Shown: positions 8,887 to 17,861 of the stretch, one piece after another | Layout of the letters: each line of letters begins with the position of its first letter | Position numbering within the stretch: the first letter of the stretch is position 1 | DNA from: Oxynema aestuarii AP17 | GTDB lineage: Bacteria > Cyanobacteriota > Cyanobacteriia > Cyanobacteriales > Laspinemataceae | Assembly (NCBI RefSeq): GCF_012295525.1 | Contig: NZ_CP051167.1 | Span: 1,550,001 to 1,614,000, forward strand | Length of the DNA: 64,000 bases | Reading direction: 5' to 3' | Notes under the pieces: model-generated | Told to the model about the DNA's origin: nothing | The model's input: only the letters and a program-made list of their open reading frames with translations | Databases searched by the model: none | Made by a program: the position numbers and the translations under genes

Positions 8887-11800
8887 TTACATTTTCTCGC
8901 TCAACAATTCTACGGCGTCCCACTCGTCTGAAAATCCTTGTTCGCGATATTGTTGACAGCGTTTGATATAGAGAGAAGCGGCTTTATCTTGGGGGTTAAT
9001 CCCTAAAACTTCGTGAAACATTGCCTCAGCTTCTTCTAGATTTTGCGCTTCGTAAAGCAAGCGAGCTTGCTCGAAAATATGACGAGTTTCTAACTTCAAA
9101 CGGCGAAGTTCTGGGGGGTCGCCATCGAAAACCTCGAACACGGAAACTGATTGAGTTTTTCCTTTAACTTGAACCTTTCCTAAAAAGCGAGTGTTGTACT
9201 GATTGGGATTGGGAAGACGATCGCGCATTTGGCCGCTAATAATAATCGAGGCTCCATAAAGCTTTGTCAAGCCTTCCAAACGAGAAGCGAGATTGACTGC
9301 ATCGGAGATCACCGTACTTTCCATGCGTTCGTGTTCGCCGATGGTTCCTAACATCAAACTTCCCATGTGTAAGCCAATCCCGATCGCGATCGGCGGACGA
9401 TGATGCTGCTCTCGTTCGTGATTGTAGTTTACCACGGCTTCTTGCATGGCGATCGCCGCTTTAATGGCATCTTCCGGCGTGTCGGGAAATAACGCCATCA
9501 CCGCATCGCCAATATATTTATCGATAAACCCTTGATGTTGGCGAATCACCGGACCGACGCGACTTAAATACTCGTTGAGGAAATCAAAATTCTCCTTGGG
9601 GGTCATTCCTTCCGAAAGGGTCGTAAACGAACGAATATCGGAAAATAACACCGTCATCTCTTTCAAAACTTGATCGCCGAGTTGGACGTTGACGATACTT
9701 TCTTTTTCTAAAAACTGGAGAAACTCGTGAGGAACGAACCGACCGTAAGCGAGATTGATTTTCGCTAACTGAATGTGGGTTTTAATCCGAGCGAGCAGTT
9801 CGTTTTTAGAAACAGGTTTTGCTAAATAATCGTTAGCGCCGACATTCAATCCCGCGACCAGATCGGATACTTGATTTTTAGCCGTCAGCATCACGACTGG
9901 AAGTTGAGTGGCGGCAAATTTTTCGCGAATTTTCTGGCAGACTTCATAACCCGTCATTCGAGGCATCATGACATCGAGAACAATTAAATCCGGTTTAAAT
10001 CCTCCCTCGATAATCGCCAATGCGTCCGGTCCGTTTGTCGCTTGAGTGACTGAGTAATGTTGTAGGGATAAATGATTGACTAAAACTTGTAAATTGACGG
10101 GTTCGTCATCGACAATTAAGATTTTGAAATCTCCAGAACCATTACTGGTAATTTTAGGGCTTCCATTGCTCGATCCAATGGCATTGACGATCGCGCCGTT
10201 GCCATTTTCGCCCCAACTGCTAGTGCTTTCCGCTAATTTAGCAACAGTTGCTCGATAGGTTCCCCAGGTTTCTGACGGAGCGGTAGCCGTTTCGGTAGAA
10301 ACAGGCAAAGTAAACGTAAATTGCGAGCCTTTACCGGGTTCCGAGTTGACGGCGATCGCCCCGCCGTGGAGTTCCACGAGTTGCTTGGTCACGGCCAGTC
10401 CCAATCCCGCCCCGCCATACTGTCTGCCTGTGGAGCCGTCGCCTTGCTCGAAGGATTCAAAGATGCGATCGCGGTGTTCCGGACGGATGCCGATTCCGGT
10501 ATCGGCGATCGTGACGGCTAAAAATTGCGTTGACTCTGCATTATATTCGTCCTCGGGAGCGATCGCCCTGGCCGAAATTTCGACTACTCCAGTTTCGGTG
10601 AATTTAATCGCATTTCCTACTAAGTTATAAAGAATCTGCTGCACGCGATTTTCATCGGCCAAAACCGGGGGTAAATCGGCATCGATCGAATTAATTAAGT
10701 CCAGAGATTTTTTGCCGACCAAGGGCTGACAAATGGTTAAAACAACGGCGACCATTTCCCTCATGCCGATCGGTTTGAGGTGGAGGTCGATATTTTTATG
10801 TTTGAGTTTAGCAAAGTCGAGAATATCGTCAATTAAATGGGCCAAGCGACGACCGCTTGCGGCGATCATCGATAAGTTGGTCATTTGGGTTTTACTCAGT
10901 TGTCCCGCCGCCGCGTCGATGGTGGATTCGGCTAAGCCAATAATGCCGTTGAGTGGGGTTCGCAATTCGTGGGAAGTATTGGCCAAAAACTCGTCTTTGA
11001 GTTTGTCCATTTCTTGTAAGGCGGCATTTTTGGCTTCTAATTCTTGGGAGTAGGCTTGTAAGCGGCGGTTGGCTTCGTTTAAACGGCGTTCTAAAATAAG
11101 TTCGAGGAAGATGATAAAAACAAACATTCCCCAGTAGTAGAGGGCTTTATCGCCGGGAATGAGTTTGAATTCGAGCAGAATATCGCGAATGGCAAATAAA
11201 GCCATGACGAGAAAACCTGCGGTAAATAATTTAGCTTCGATGCTGCCTTTGGCGGCAACTTTAAAGCTGGTAAAAATCAGGACGGACATACTGGCGATCG
11301 CCAATAAGTAAAAGATATTGCGCGTGATTTCCCACTCGACTAAGCCGATCGATGTCAGGAGGAACGCAACCCCGGCGTAAACCGCGTGTAACTGCCACAT
11401 TCGCCGGACGATCGAGCGATATCCCGAGCCAAAAATGACCTCGAAAAATAAATAGGGACCGATGGGGATTAAATAGAAAGAGATCGATCGCAGGGTATAT
11501 AAAACCTGATGATGGGGGAAAAGCAGAAAAATAATTTGTGTGTGGGTTAAAACGTGAATGCCGATGCACAAAGCCGACAAACCGAAGGAAAAATAAGCAA
11601 TTTGTTCGTTTTTATTTTTAATCGAGGCGATCGTACAAAAAAGACCGCCGACGACGAAGAAAAAGCCCAAAACCACGCGATCGAGTTCGCGATTGATCAA
11701 GCGCGCAATTAAATCTTTATTGGATCCGACGACAACTCCACCGTAACCGCCGACTAACAAGCGGTTGAGGTCGGTCATATCGACGCGGAAAATGAAGCGA

Positions 11801-12285
11801 TCGCCTTGGGTGTTGGTGGGTAAAGGAACGATCGGCCAATAATATTCGAGGATCTTAACTTCTCCGGAGCGATCGAAATCGGTGAAGCGTTCGATCGCGC
11901 GATCGTCGAGATAAAACATTAAAATATTGGGCACCCCGCGCAAATCAATACTGGGATTGCTCCACAGTAACGGTGGCGCATCGACGCGCAACCACAGGCG
12001 ATCGACTCCCGGCGGTTTGGTGAGGGTTCCCGGGACTTCTAAAGGGTGCCACGCTTCCTTATCCGCCTCCGATTGCGTCCAAAGCGGCGTCCCGGTTCCG
12101 TCGATGGGAGAATCCCCCCAACGATATTCCCAACCGCGATCGAGTACGACGGGTTCGTTACCTGTCGAGTCTAAATAGGGTTGGGTCTCGCCAGGAAGCG
12201 CCAGCACCACTGATGTTAAAACGGCGATCGCAAATAAGAGCACATAGGCTCCACGAGAGCGCATCCAAGGCAAAATATTGCTCAT
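8887..12285 (-). CDS. 7TM sensor histidine kinase-receiver-adenylate cyclase hybrid
   Basis: The domains are, in order: an N-terminal hydrophobic helix, an extracytoplasmic beta-rich domain (about 40-185) and seven hydrophobic segments (about 200-396) of the 7TMR-DISM type. A coiled coil follows, then HisKA with SHELRTPLNG (His near 441) and HATPase with GTGIGI-like ADTGIGI and GAGLGL. Next is a receiver (ILIVDDEP, phospho-Asp in LIVLDVMMP) and a class III nucleotide cyclase (about 870-1030). Both metal Asp motifs are present (LFSDIRSFT, GDAVMALF), as is ISDAVNLASRLEG, whose Asp favours ATP over GTP. A short TPR-like tail ends the protein. It probably links an external ligand to cAMP. The frame opens at a TTG at 12297; the ATG at 12285 is preferred. 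Confidence 0.88.
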   Translation of the reverse strand: MSNILPWMRSRGAYVLLFAIAVLTSVVLALPGETQPYLDSTGNEPVVLDRGWEYRWGDSPIDGTGTPLWTQSEADKEAWHPLEVPGTLTKPPGVDRLWLRVDAPPLLWSNPSIDLRGVPNILMFYLDDRAIERFTDFDRSGEVKILEYYWPIVPLPTNTQGDRFIFRVDMTDLNRLLVGGYGGVVVGSNKDLIARLINRELDRVVLGFFFVVGGLFCTIASIKNKNEQIAYFSFGLSALCIGIHVLTHTQIIFLLFPHHQVLYTLRSISFYLIPIGPYLFFEVIFGSGYRSIVRRMWQLHAVYAGVAFLLTSIGLVEWEITRNIFYLLAIASMSVLIFTSFKVAAKGSIEAKLFTAGFLVMALFAIRDILLEFKLIPGDKALYYWGMFVFIIFLELILERRLNEANRRLQAYSQELEAKNAALQEMDKLKDEFLANTSHELRTPLNGIIGLAESTIDAAAGQLSKTQMTNLSMIAASGRRLAHLIDDILDFAKLKHKNIDLHLKPIGMREMVAVVLTICQPLVGKKSLDLINSIDADLPPVLADENRVQQILYNLVGNAIKFTETGVVEISARAIAPEDEYNAESTQFLAVTIADTGIGIRPEHRDRIFESFEQGDGSTGRQYGGAGLGLAVTKQLVELHGGAIAVNSEPGKGSQFTFTLPVSTETATAPSETWGTYRATVAKLAESTSSWGENGNGAIVNAIGSSNGSPKITSNGSGDFKILIVDDEPVNLQVLVNHLSLQHYSVTQATNGPDALAIIEGGFKPDLIVLDVMMPRMTGYEVCQKIREKFAATQLPVVMLTAKNQVSDLVAGLNVGANDYLAKPVSKNELLARIKTHIQLAKINLAYGRFVPHEFLQFLEKESIVNVQLGDQVLKEMTVLFSDIRSFTTLSEGMTPKENFDFLNEYLSRVGPVIRQHQGFIDKYIGDAVMALFPDTPEDAIKAAIAMQEAVVNYNHEREQHHRPPIAIGIGLHMGSLMLGTIGEHERMESTVISDAVNLASRLEGLTKLYGASIIISGQMRDRLPNPNQYNTRFLGKVQVKGKTQSVSVFEVFDGDPPELRRLKLETRHIFEQARLLYEAQNLEEAEAMFHEVLGINPQDKAASLYIKRCQQYREQGFSDEWDAVELLSEKM

Positions 12286-12345
12286 GGCGGTTAGCAAGTC
12301 CGCAGTTAGGTCAAGGGACGATCTTGCTTATATTATGCCGGGAAG

Positions 12346-13122
12346 TCAGCCTACGACTTGATGGAGGTCTTCCGGTTTGAGGTGAGAGTGGATGACTTCG
12401 CCATCGCGAAACCAAACAATGCGCCGGGTTTTGCTGGCGACATCCGGTTCGTGAGTCACCATGACGATGGTCATTCCACTTTGATTGAGTTCGGAGAAAA
12501 TCCCGATGACTTCTTCGGTGGTTTTCGAGTCCAAGGCGCCCGTGGGTTCGTCGGCGAGTAATAATACAGGTTGGTTGACGATCGCCCGTGCGATGGCGAC
12601 CCGTTGCTGCTGTCCCCCAGAAAGCTGATTCGGTTTGTTGTGCAGCCGATTTTCCAACCCCACTCGGGTCAAGGCGGCGATTCCGCGATCGCGCCGTTCC
12701 CGGGTCGGAATTCCTGCATAAACCATCGGTAACATCACATTTTCTAGGGCCGTCAATTGCGCTAATAAGTGGAATTGCTGGAAAACAAATCCGAGTTTCC
12801 GATTGCGAATTGCCGCGAGATCTCCCTCATCCATCTGCGCCACACTCACCCCGTCGAGATAGTAATTCCCCAAAGTCGGACGATCCAAACAGCCAATAAT
12901 ATTCATCGCCGTGGACTTTCCCGACCCCGAAGGCCCCATAATCGAGCAATATTCGCCTTCGTGAACGTTGAGAGACACCCCATTGAGGGCGCGCACTTCT
13001 GTATTTCCCGTCCCGTAAATTTTGTAAATGTTTTCAAGTCGGACAATGACGGGTTGATGTTCGGACGGACGGTGACCGTTACCATTCGTAAAGCTTTGCG
13101 AGCGATCGGTTTCTAGAGTCAT
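12346..13122 (-). CDS. MacB/LolD-type ABC transporter ATPase
   Basis: This 258-residue ATPase has all ABC motifs: Walker [11 protein letters not shown]-loop FQQFHLL, signature [14 protein letters not shown], Walker [13 protein letters not shown] and the switch His in VTHEP. The [10 protein letters not shown] stretch places it with the MacB/LolD/FtsE group that powers FtsX-like permeases. It is the last gene of the minus-strand export locus, 265 bases after the nearest permease, which is a wide gap for a single operon. It probably serves both permeases, as no second ATPase gene is present. A short Asn/Gly-rich leader precedes the core. Confidence 0.92.
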   Translation of the reverse strand: MTLETDRSQSFTNGNGHRPSEHQPVIVRLENIYKIYGTGNTEVRALNGVSLNVHEGEYCSIMGPSGSGKSTAMNIIGCLDRPTLGNYYLDGVSVAQMDEGDLAAIRNRKLGFVFQQFHLLAQLTALENVMLPMVYAGIPTRERRDRGIAALTRVGLENRLHNKPNQLSGGQQQRVAIARAIVNQPVLLLADEPTGALDSKTTEEVIGIFSELNQSGMTIVMVTHEPDVASKTRRIVWFRDGEVIHSHLKPEDLHQVVG

Positions 13123-13387
13123 TTTGGATTTTAGAGTTTAGAGTTTAGATTGGGGATTGGGGATTTTAGCGCGATCGCGATCGTCGCCCTAAAATCGTTG
13201 CCCTAAAACTGTCTACCTTTTCTCTAAGCAGTTAAACTGTTAGATATTTAAACTGTATGAGTCAAGCCTGCGGACGCGAAAGCCTCGACGGAGGAGAATT
13301 GTTTTTAACAACCCCATCGAATTTAGCCCGCCCCCTCTTTATACCCGTGTATTTTAAAAGAAAAACAGCTTATTCCCGACTCCCCCC

Positions 13388-14602
13388 TTAAGTCGTTCTC
13401 AACGCTACAATCGGATCTAATTTAGCTGCGCGACGGGCGGGAACGATGCCGAAAAATAGGCCAATTCCACCAGAAACCCCTGTGGCTACCGAAATAGCAG
13501 CCCAAGAAACTCCCGCTTTAAATGCGGTAAATTCGGCGACCACTAAGACGCCACTGACACCGATCGCCGTTCCGACTAAACCCCCCGCGATCGCTAAAAT
13601 AATCGATTCGATCGTGAACTGAATTAAAATATCCTGTTGGGAAGCACCGATCGCCTTTCGCAGTCCAATTTCTTGAGTGCGTTCGGTCACCGACACTAAC
13701 ATGATATTCATAATCCCAATCCCGCCGACAAATAGAGAAATACTTGCCACCGCCCCCAACATCAATTTTAACGCCCCGGAAATCGCATCGACCGTTTGCA
13801 TTAAATCCTTTTGGTTGGTGACGGTAAAATCATCTTCGTCGGTAATTTGATGGCGCAATCGCAATAAATTTTCAATCTGAAATTGTGCCGCATTCATACT
13901 TCCTTCGTCTCGCGCCGCTACGGAAATATACGTCACTTCTAAACCGTAGGGGGAAGTTCGCCCGACAATGCGATTCGCCATGGTCGTAATCGGTAAAAAG
14001 ATCGTTTCGTCATAATTCGTCCCGAATGACGATCCTTTCGGTTGCATGACGCCGATAATTTCTAGAGAAACATTTTTAAGCCGAATCTGTTTTCCTAATG
14101 GATTTTCATCGAATAATTCATCGGCAACTTGCGATCCGAGGACGACGACGGCTTTATTGCGTTCGATATCTAAAGCGGTAATAAAACGACCTGTTCCGAG
14201 TTCAAATCCGCGTACTGACGGATAATCGGGGGTCGTTCCGACGACCAACACCGACAGATTTTGATTGCCAACTTTGACCAATTCACTACCCGTTAATTCC
14301 GGGGCGACTCCTTTGACTGAGGGGACTTGAGAGGCGATCGCCTGGGCGTCAGCAAAGACGAGGGTTTTGGGGCGCGGTCCCGGTCGATTGGCGGCTTCCG
14401 GACTCCCCGGTTCGACGAACAGCACGTTGGTTCCGAGTCCTTCTAACTGGCTGGCGATAAAGTTTTGCGCTCCTTCTCCCACGCCGACGGTGGCAATCAC
14501 CGACGCATTGCCGATAATAATACCTAACATGGTCAAACCGCTACGCATTTTATTAGCGATTAACGTCGTGACCGACATTTTAATGCTTTCTAAAATATCC
14601 AT
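13388..14602 (-). CDS. FtsX/MacB-like ABC permease (copy 2)
   Basis: The 404-residue protein has an N-terminal helix containing LGIIIGNASVIAT and a periplasmic MacB_PCD domain (about 45-260). Three C-terminal membrane helices form the FtsX domain (IGIMNIMLVSVTERTQEIGL, then ILAIAGGLVGTAIGVSG and GGIGLFFGIVPARRAA). It lacks the fused ATPase of E. coli MacB, so it needs the separate ATPase at 12346-13122. It is clearly paralogous to the permease at 16039-17256: same length, same motifs and the same LDPIVALR C-terminus. The pair may form a heterodimer or be alternative permeases. Confidence 0.9.
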   Translation of the reverse strand: MDILESIKMSVTTLIANKMRSGLTMLGIIIGNASVIATVGVGEGAQNFIASQLEGLGTNVLFVEPGSPEAANRPGPRPKTLVFADAQAIASQVPSVKGVAPELTGSELVKVGNQNLSVLVVGTTPDYPSVRGFELGTGRFITALDIERNKAVVVLGSQVADELFDENPLGKQIRLKNVSLEIIGVMQPKGSSFGTNYDETIFLPITTMANRIVGRTSPYGLEVTYISVAARDEGSMNAAQFQIENLLRLRHQITDEDDFTVTNQKDLMQTVDAISGALKLMLGAVASISLFVGGIGIMNIMLVSVTERTQEIGLRKAIGASQQDILIQFTIESIILAIAGGLVGTAIGVSGVLVVAEFTAFKAGVSWAAISVATGVSGGIGLFFGIVPARRAAKLDPIVALRTT

Positions 14603-14768
14603 AATGGCGATCGCTCCTCTAGGCAGTTAGGAATCGAACGGCGGGCGATCGAATCCCTTTGGATGGCTGAATTTATGGCTAAATTTCGGGCTAAATTTCG
14701 GGCTAAATTTCGGTTTCGATGTCCTCCCTTCTAGCAAAAATGCGATCGGGCAACAATCATCTCTTCAA

Positions 14769-14801
14769 GTCCCCCTTTTTAAGGGGGATTGAGGGGGATC
14801 C
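14769..14801. repeat. Dispersed CCCCCTTTTTAAGGGGG repeat, copy 1
   Basis: A hairpin-forming core (CCCCCTT/AAGGGGG) is followed by ATTGAGGGGGATC. A second copy with the same order of blocks is at 17521-17552, on the other side of the WD40 and permease genes, and a diverged one is at 17463-17497. This is a known style of cyanobacterial intergenic repeat. Confidence 0.65.
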
Positions 14802-14841
14802 TCCCGACTCCCTTGGATCGAGCAAGGGGATAATTTTGTTT

Positions 14842-15894
14842 CTACGGATAAGCTTGCCAAATTTGAATCGTATTATCCGCACTCCCACTGGCTAGGGTTT
14901 TACCATCGGGAGAAAAAGCAACGGCAAATACTTTTCCTTGGTGTTTGGTCAGGGTAGTTTCTAACGATCCGCTTGCAACATTCCACACTTTAATCGTGCG
15001 GTCCGCACTCCCACTGACCAGACTTTCGCCGTCGGGAGAAAAGGCGACGGACAACACCCAATCCCGATGTCCGGTGAGGGTACTCAATAATTTTTGGTCG
15101 TCCACATCCCAAATTTTGATCGTTCCGTCCGCACTCCCACTGGCAATTTTCGACCCGTCGGGACTGTAAGCGACGGATAAAACCGGGGCCGAATGTCCTT
15201 TGAAGGTGTCGTAACCACCTCCGATAAACCAGAACCAACTTCCTGTAAGATTGCCGACATGAACTTCGTTGTCGTAACCGCCACTGGCTAGTTTTTCGCC
15301 GTCGGGACTGTAGGCGATCGCCCAAATATAACTACTGTGACGTTTGAGGTTTTCTTGTTCTTCGGTCGTGTTGACGTTCCAAATTTTGATGGTTTTGTCC
15401 GAACTCGCACTCGCCACGCTTTCGCCGTCGGGGGAAAAGGCGACGGATTGCACGGAGAAGCTATGACCCAAGCGGGTTCCAACGAGTTGTCCCGTCGGAA
15501 CATCCCACAATTTCACGGTTTTGTCGTCACTTCCACTGGCGAGAAGTTCGCCGTCGGGACTGAAACTGACCGAGTTCACGTCCCCGGAATGTCCGCTTAA
15601 GGTATTGTCGAGTTGGGCGTTTTCCCAATTCCAAAGTTTGATGGTGCGATCGCTACTCCCACTCGCCAAGCGCGTTCCGTCGGGACTGAAGGCGATCGCG
15701 TTGACCCCACCGAGATGTCCGGTCAGGGTATTGACGGGAATAAACGTGCGTCGATTCCTGGGGGTCGGGGCGTTGACTGGGGGCGCCGGATCGGTTTGCG
15801 AACGAGCGCCAGGAATCGAACCGCCAACGGTGACGCCCATTAACAACAAGGCGATCGAACTAGAAAGCAACAACCCACGCCAAGACGGTTTCAT
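14842..15894 (-). CDS. Exported seven-bladed WD40 repeat protein
   Basis: A signal peptide (GLLLSSSIALLLMGVTVG, ending before RSQTDPAPP) precedes seven WD40 repeats that fill the rest of the 350 residues, enough for one closed propeller. Each has the pattern GHxxxVxxVxFSPDGxxLASGSxDxTIKxW. Blade four is degenerate (VHVGNLTGSW replaces the TIKxW strand). The gene lies between two paralogous permease genes on the same strand, which suggests an extracytoplasmic scaffold for that transporter, but no sequence feature proves it. The near-identical blades show that the repeats have recently been homogenised. Confidence 0.88.
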   Translation of the reverse strand: MKPSWRGLLLSSSIALLLMGVTVGGSIPGARSQTDPAPPVNAPTPRNRRTFIPVNTLTGHLGGVNAIAFSPDGTRLASGSSDRTIKLWNWENAQLDNTLSGHSGDVNSVSFSPDGELLASGSDDKTVKLWDVPTGQLVGTRLGHSFSVQSVAFSPDGESVASASSDKTIKIWNVNTTEEQENLKRHSSYIWAIAYSPDGEKLASGGYDNEVHVGNLTGSWFWFIGGGYDTFKGHSAPVLSVAYSPDGSKIASGSADGTIKIWDVDDQKLLSTLTGHRDWVLSVAFSPDGESLVSGSADRTIKVWNVASGSLETTLTKHQGKVFAVAFSPDGKTLASGSADNTIQIWQAYP

Positions 15895-16038
15895 GTTTTT
15901 TGAGATTCTAAATCCGATAATTTCAATTTCCCCATTGAGGATATCTCACCACTCGCGCTAAAAGCGATCCGAACCCGGGCGATCGCCGTTTCTCCCCCCG
16001 CGTTTCCGGGTCAACTGTGAACTCTCAAACATAAACTC

Positions 16039-17256
16039 TTAAGCGCCTCGCAACGCGACGATCGGATCGAGTTTCGCCGCTTGTTTGGCGGGAAGCACGC
16101 CGAAAATAAAGCCCGTTGCGCCTGAAACTCCGGTGGCGAGGGCGATCGCCACGATCGAGATTCCTGCTTCAAATTCGGTCAATTGAGCAATTAAGAAAAT
16201 CCCACCGACACCGATCCCGGTTCCGATCGCCCCTCCGAGTACGGAGAGAATCACCGCCTCGATTGTAAACTGAAGTAAAATATCATTTTGCGAGGCTCCG
16301 ATCGCCTTTCTCAAGCCGATTTCTTTCGTTCTCTCCGTCACCGAAACCAGCATAATATTCATAATACCAATCCCGCCGACTAATAATGAAATTCCGGCGA
16401 TCGCCGCCAATAATGCGGTCAACGCGCCGGTAATCGATCCCATAATTTGCTGTAAATCTTGCTGATTTCTGACGGTAAAATCATCTTCGTCGGTAATTTT
16501 ATGTCGCAGTCTCAATAAGTTTTCAATTTGGAACTGTGCCGCTTCCATATTATTGAGATTTTCAACGGATACCGAAATAAAATTGACTTGCAATCCATAA
16601 GGCGAGGTTTGTCCGACAATCCGATTGGCTAAGGTCGTCACGGGTATAAACGCGAGGCGATCGAAATTCACCCCAAAAGTCGAACCTTTCGGCTTCATGA
16701 CGCCAATAACTAAAAACGAAACCCCTTTAATCCGAATTTGTTCGCCGATCGGATTTTTCCCTTCAAATAATAAATCGGCCAGATCGGAACCCAAGGCCAC
16801 CACCGCTGTATTTTTCTTGACATCCAAGTCACTAAAAAAGCGACCACTCCCCACATCAAAGTTTCTAACGACTAAAACTTCCGGCGTCGTTCCATATAAA
16901 AGTGTAGAAATATTTTTACTCCTATAATTCACCCGTTCCGTCGCATTTAATTGCGGCGCAACTGCTTTGACCGAGGGAACTTGTTCGGCGATCGCCCGCG
17001 CATCTTCCAGCACTAACGTTTGTGGCGGAAACACGGGTCTTCTTTGGGCTTTCGGACTGCCAGAAACCACAAATAATAAATTAGTCCCCAGGGAGTTTAC
17101 CTGACTTTCCACAAACCGCCGCGCCCCCTCTCCCACCCCCAAGGTGGCAATCACGGAAGCATTACCAATAATAATCCCCAACATGGTCAAGGTACTACGC
17201 ATTTTATTGGCTTTTAAGGTCGTAAAAGCCATGTGGAAGCTTTCGATAATATCCAT
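16039..17256 (-). CDS. FtsX/MacB-like ABC permease (copy 1)
   Basis: About 405 residues start at the ATG at 17256 (MDIIESFHMAFTTLKANKM). The open frame continues 76 codons upstream, but that part is low-complexity spacer with a dispersed-repeat signature and is not family-like. The layout is the same as its paralogue: N-terminal helix with LGIIIGNASVIAT, periplasmic MacB domain, three C-terminal helices and a terminal LDPIVALRGA. Together with the upstream membrane fusion protein and the ATPase it should form a tripartite MacAB-type exporter of peptides, lipids or small toxic compounds. The substrate cannot be read from sequence. Confidence 0.9.
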   Translation of the reverse strand: MDIIESFHMAFTTLKANKMRSTLTMLGIIIGNASVIATLGVGEGARRFVESQVNSLGTNLLFVVSGSPKAQRRPVFPPQTLVLEDARAIAEQVPSVKAVAPQLNATERVNYRSKNISTLLYGTTPEVLVVRNFDVGSGRFFSDLDVKKNTAVVALGSDLADLLFEGKNPIGEQIRIKGVSFLVIGVMKPKGSTFGVNFDRLAFIPVTTLANRIVGQTSPYGLQVNFISVSVENLNNMEAAQFQIENLLRLRHKITDEDDFTVRNQQDLQQIMGSITGALTALLAAIAGISLLVGGIGIMNIMLVSVTERTKEIGLRKAIGASQNDILLQFTIEAVILSVLGGAIGTGIGVGGIFLIAQLTEFEAGISIVAIALATGVSGATGFIFGVLPAKQAAKLDPIVALRGA

Positions 17257-17462
17257 TAGTTTTAAGGAAGTAGGGAGTAGAGAGTAAGAAGTAGGGAAGA
17301 GACAAGAAGCAAGAGACAAGAGCAATAAATCGACTGCAGTGCGGGCATCTTGCCTCGTTCCCTCACTATTTTTAAAAAGTACCGATCGCTGTCTAAGAGA
17401 CTGTCGATCGAGGAAATACAGCACTCGGGCGATCTGATGAAGTACAGTGCCGATCCCTCTAT

Positions 17463-17552
17463 GCCCCCTTCGCCCCCCTTTCAAAGGGGAGTTGGGGGGA
17501 TAGAGGAGGGAACGAGGAAAGTCCCCCTTTTTAAGGGGGATTTAGGGGGATC
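17463..17552. repeat. Dispersed CCCCCTT repeats, copies 2 and 3
   Basis: Two adjacent copies are present: a diverged one (CCCCTTCGCCCCCCTTTCAA then GGGGAGTTGGGGGGA, 17463-17500) and one nearly identical to 14769-14801 (17521-17552). Confidence 0.6.
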
Positions 17553-17601
17553 TAAATGTCTTGCATAGCAGAGGAAAATGCTATATAAAAAAATCTAGCA
17601 G

Positions 17602-17625
17602 GAGTTGGGTAACCCAACCCCTACA
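17602..17625. repeat. Palindromic hairpin repeat with CCTAC flank
   Basis: GTTGGGT (17604-17610) and ACCCAAC (17612-17618) form a perfect stem with a one-base centre, followed by CCCTACAG. Other palindromes with different stems but a similar flank are at 41565, 46054 and 54752. Confidence 0.5.
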
Positions 17626-17861
17626 GAACACCATAGAAACGCCGAGAGCGTTGGGGTAACTCGATAGTAGCCATCGGTCATTTGATGCTCCGGCGATCGC
17701 TTTCTCGCAAACATGACTTTTCATGTTTATTTTACAAACAATTTCTCAAAGAACTCAGGAATTAGACCTCAGAAGGAAAGCATTACTTCTTCAAGCTAAA
17801 CTCTAAACTCTCAAATCTCTTGTGCAGTTCTAAGAGTATGAGAATTTTGCTCAATTTTCGT

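Larger units (their letters stand above)
17257..17861. other. Repeat-rich spacer inside the export locus
   Basis: The 605 bases separate the membrane fusion gene from permease copy 1. They hold GAAGTAGGGA-like short repeats (17270-17320), two CCCCCTT-type repeats, and a GTTGGGT-A-ACCCAAC hairpin. An AAATGCTATA motif at 17577-17586 is like the end of the MITE at 63098-63196. No gene was recognised. The length argues for separate promoters for the two halves of the locus. Confidence 0.5.
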
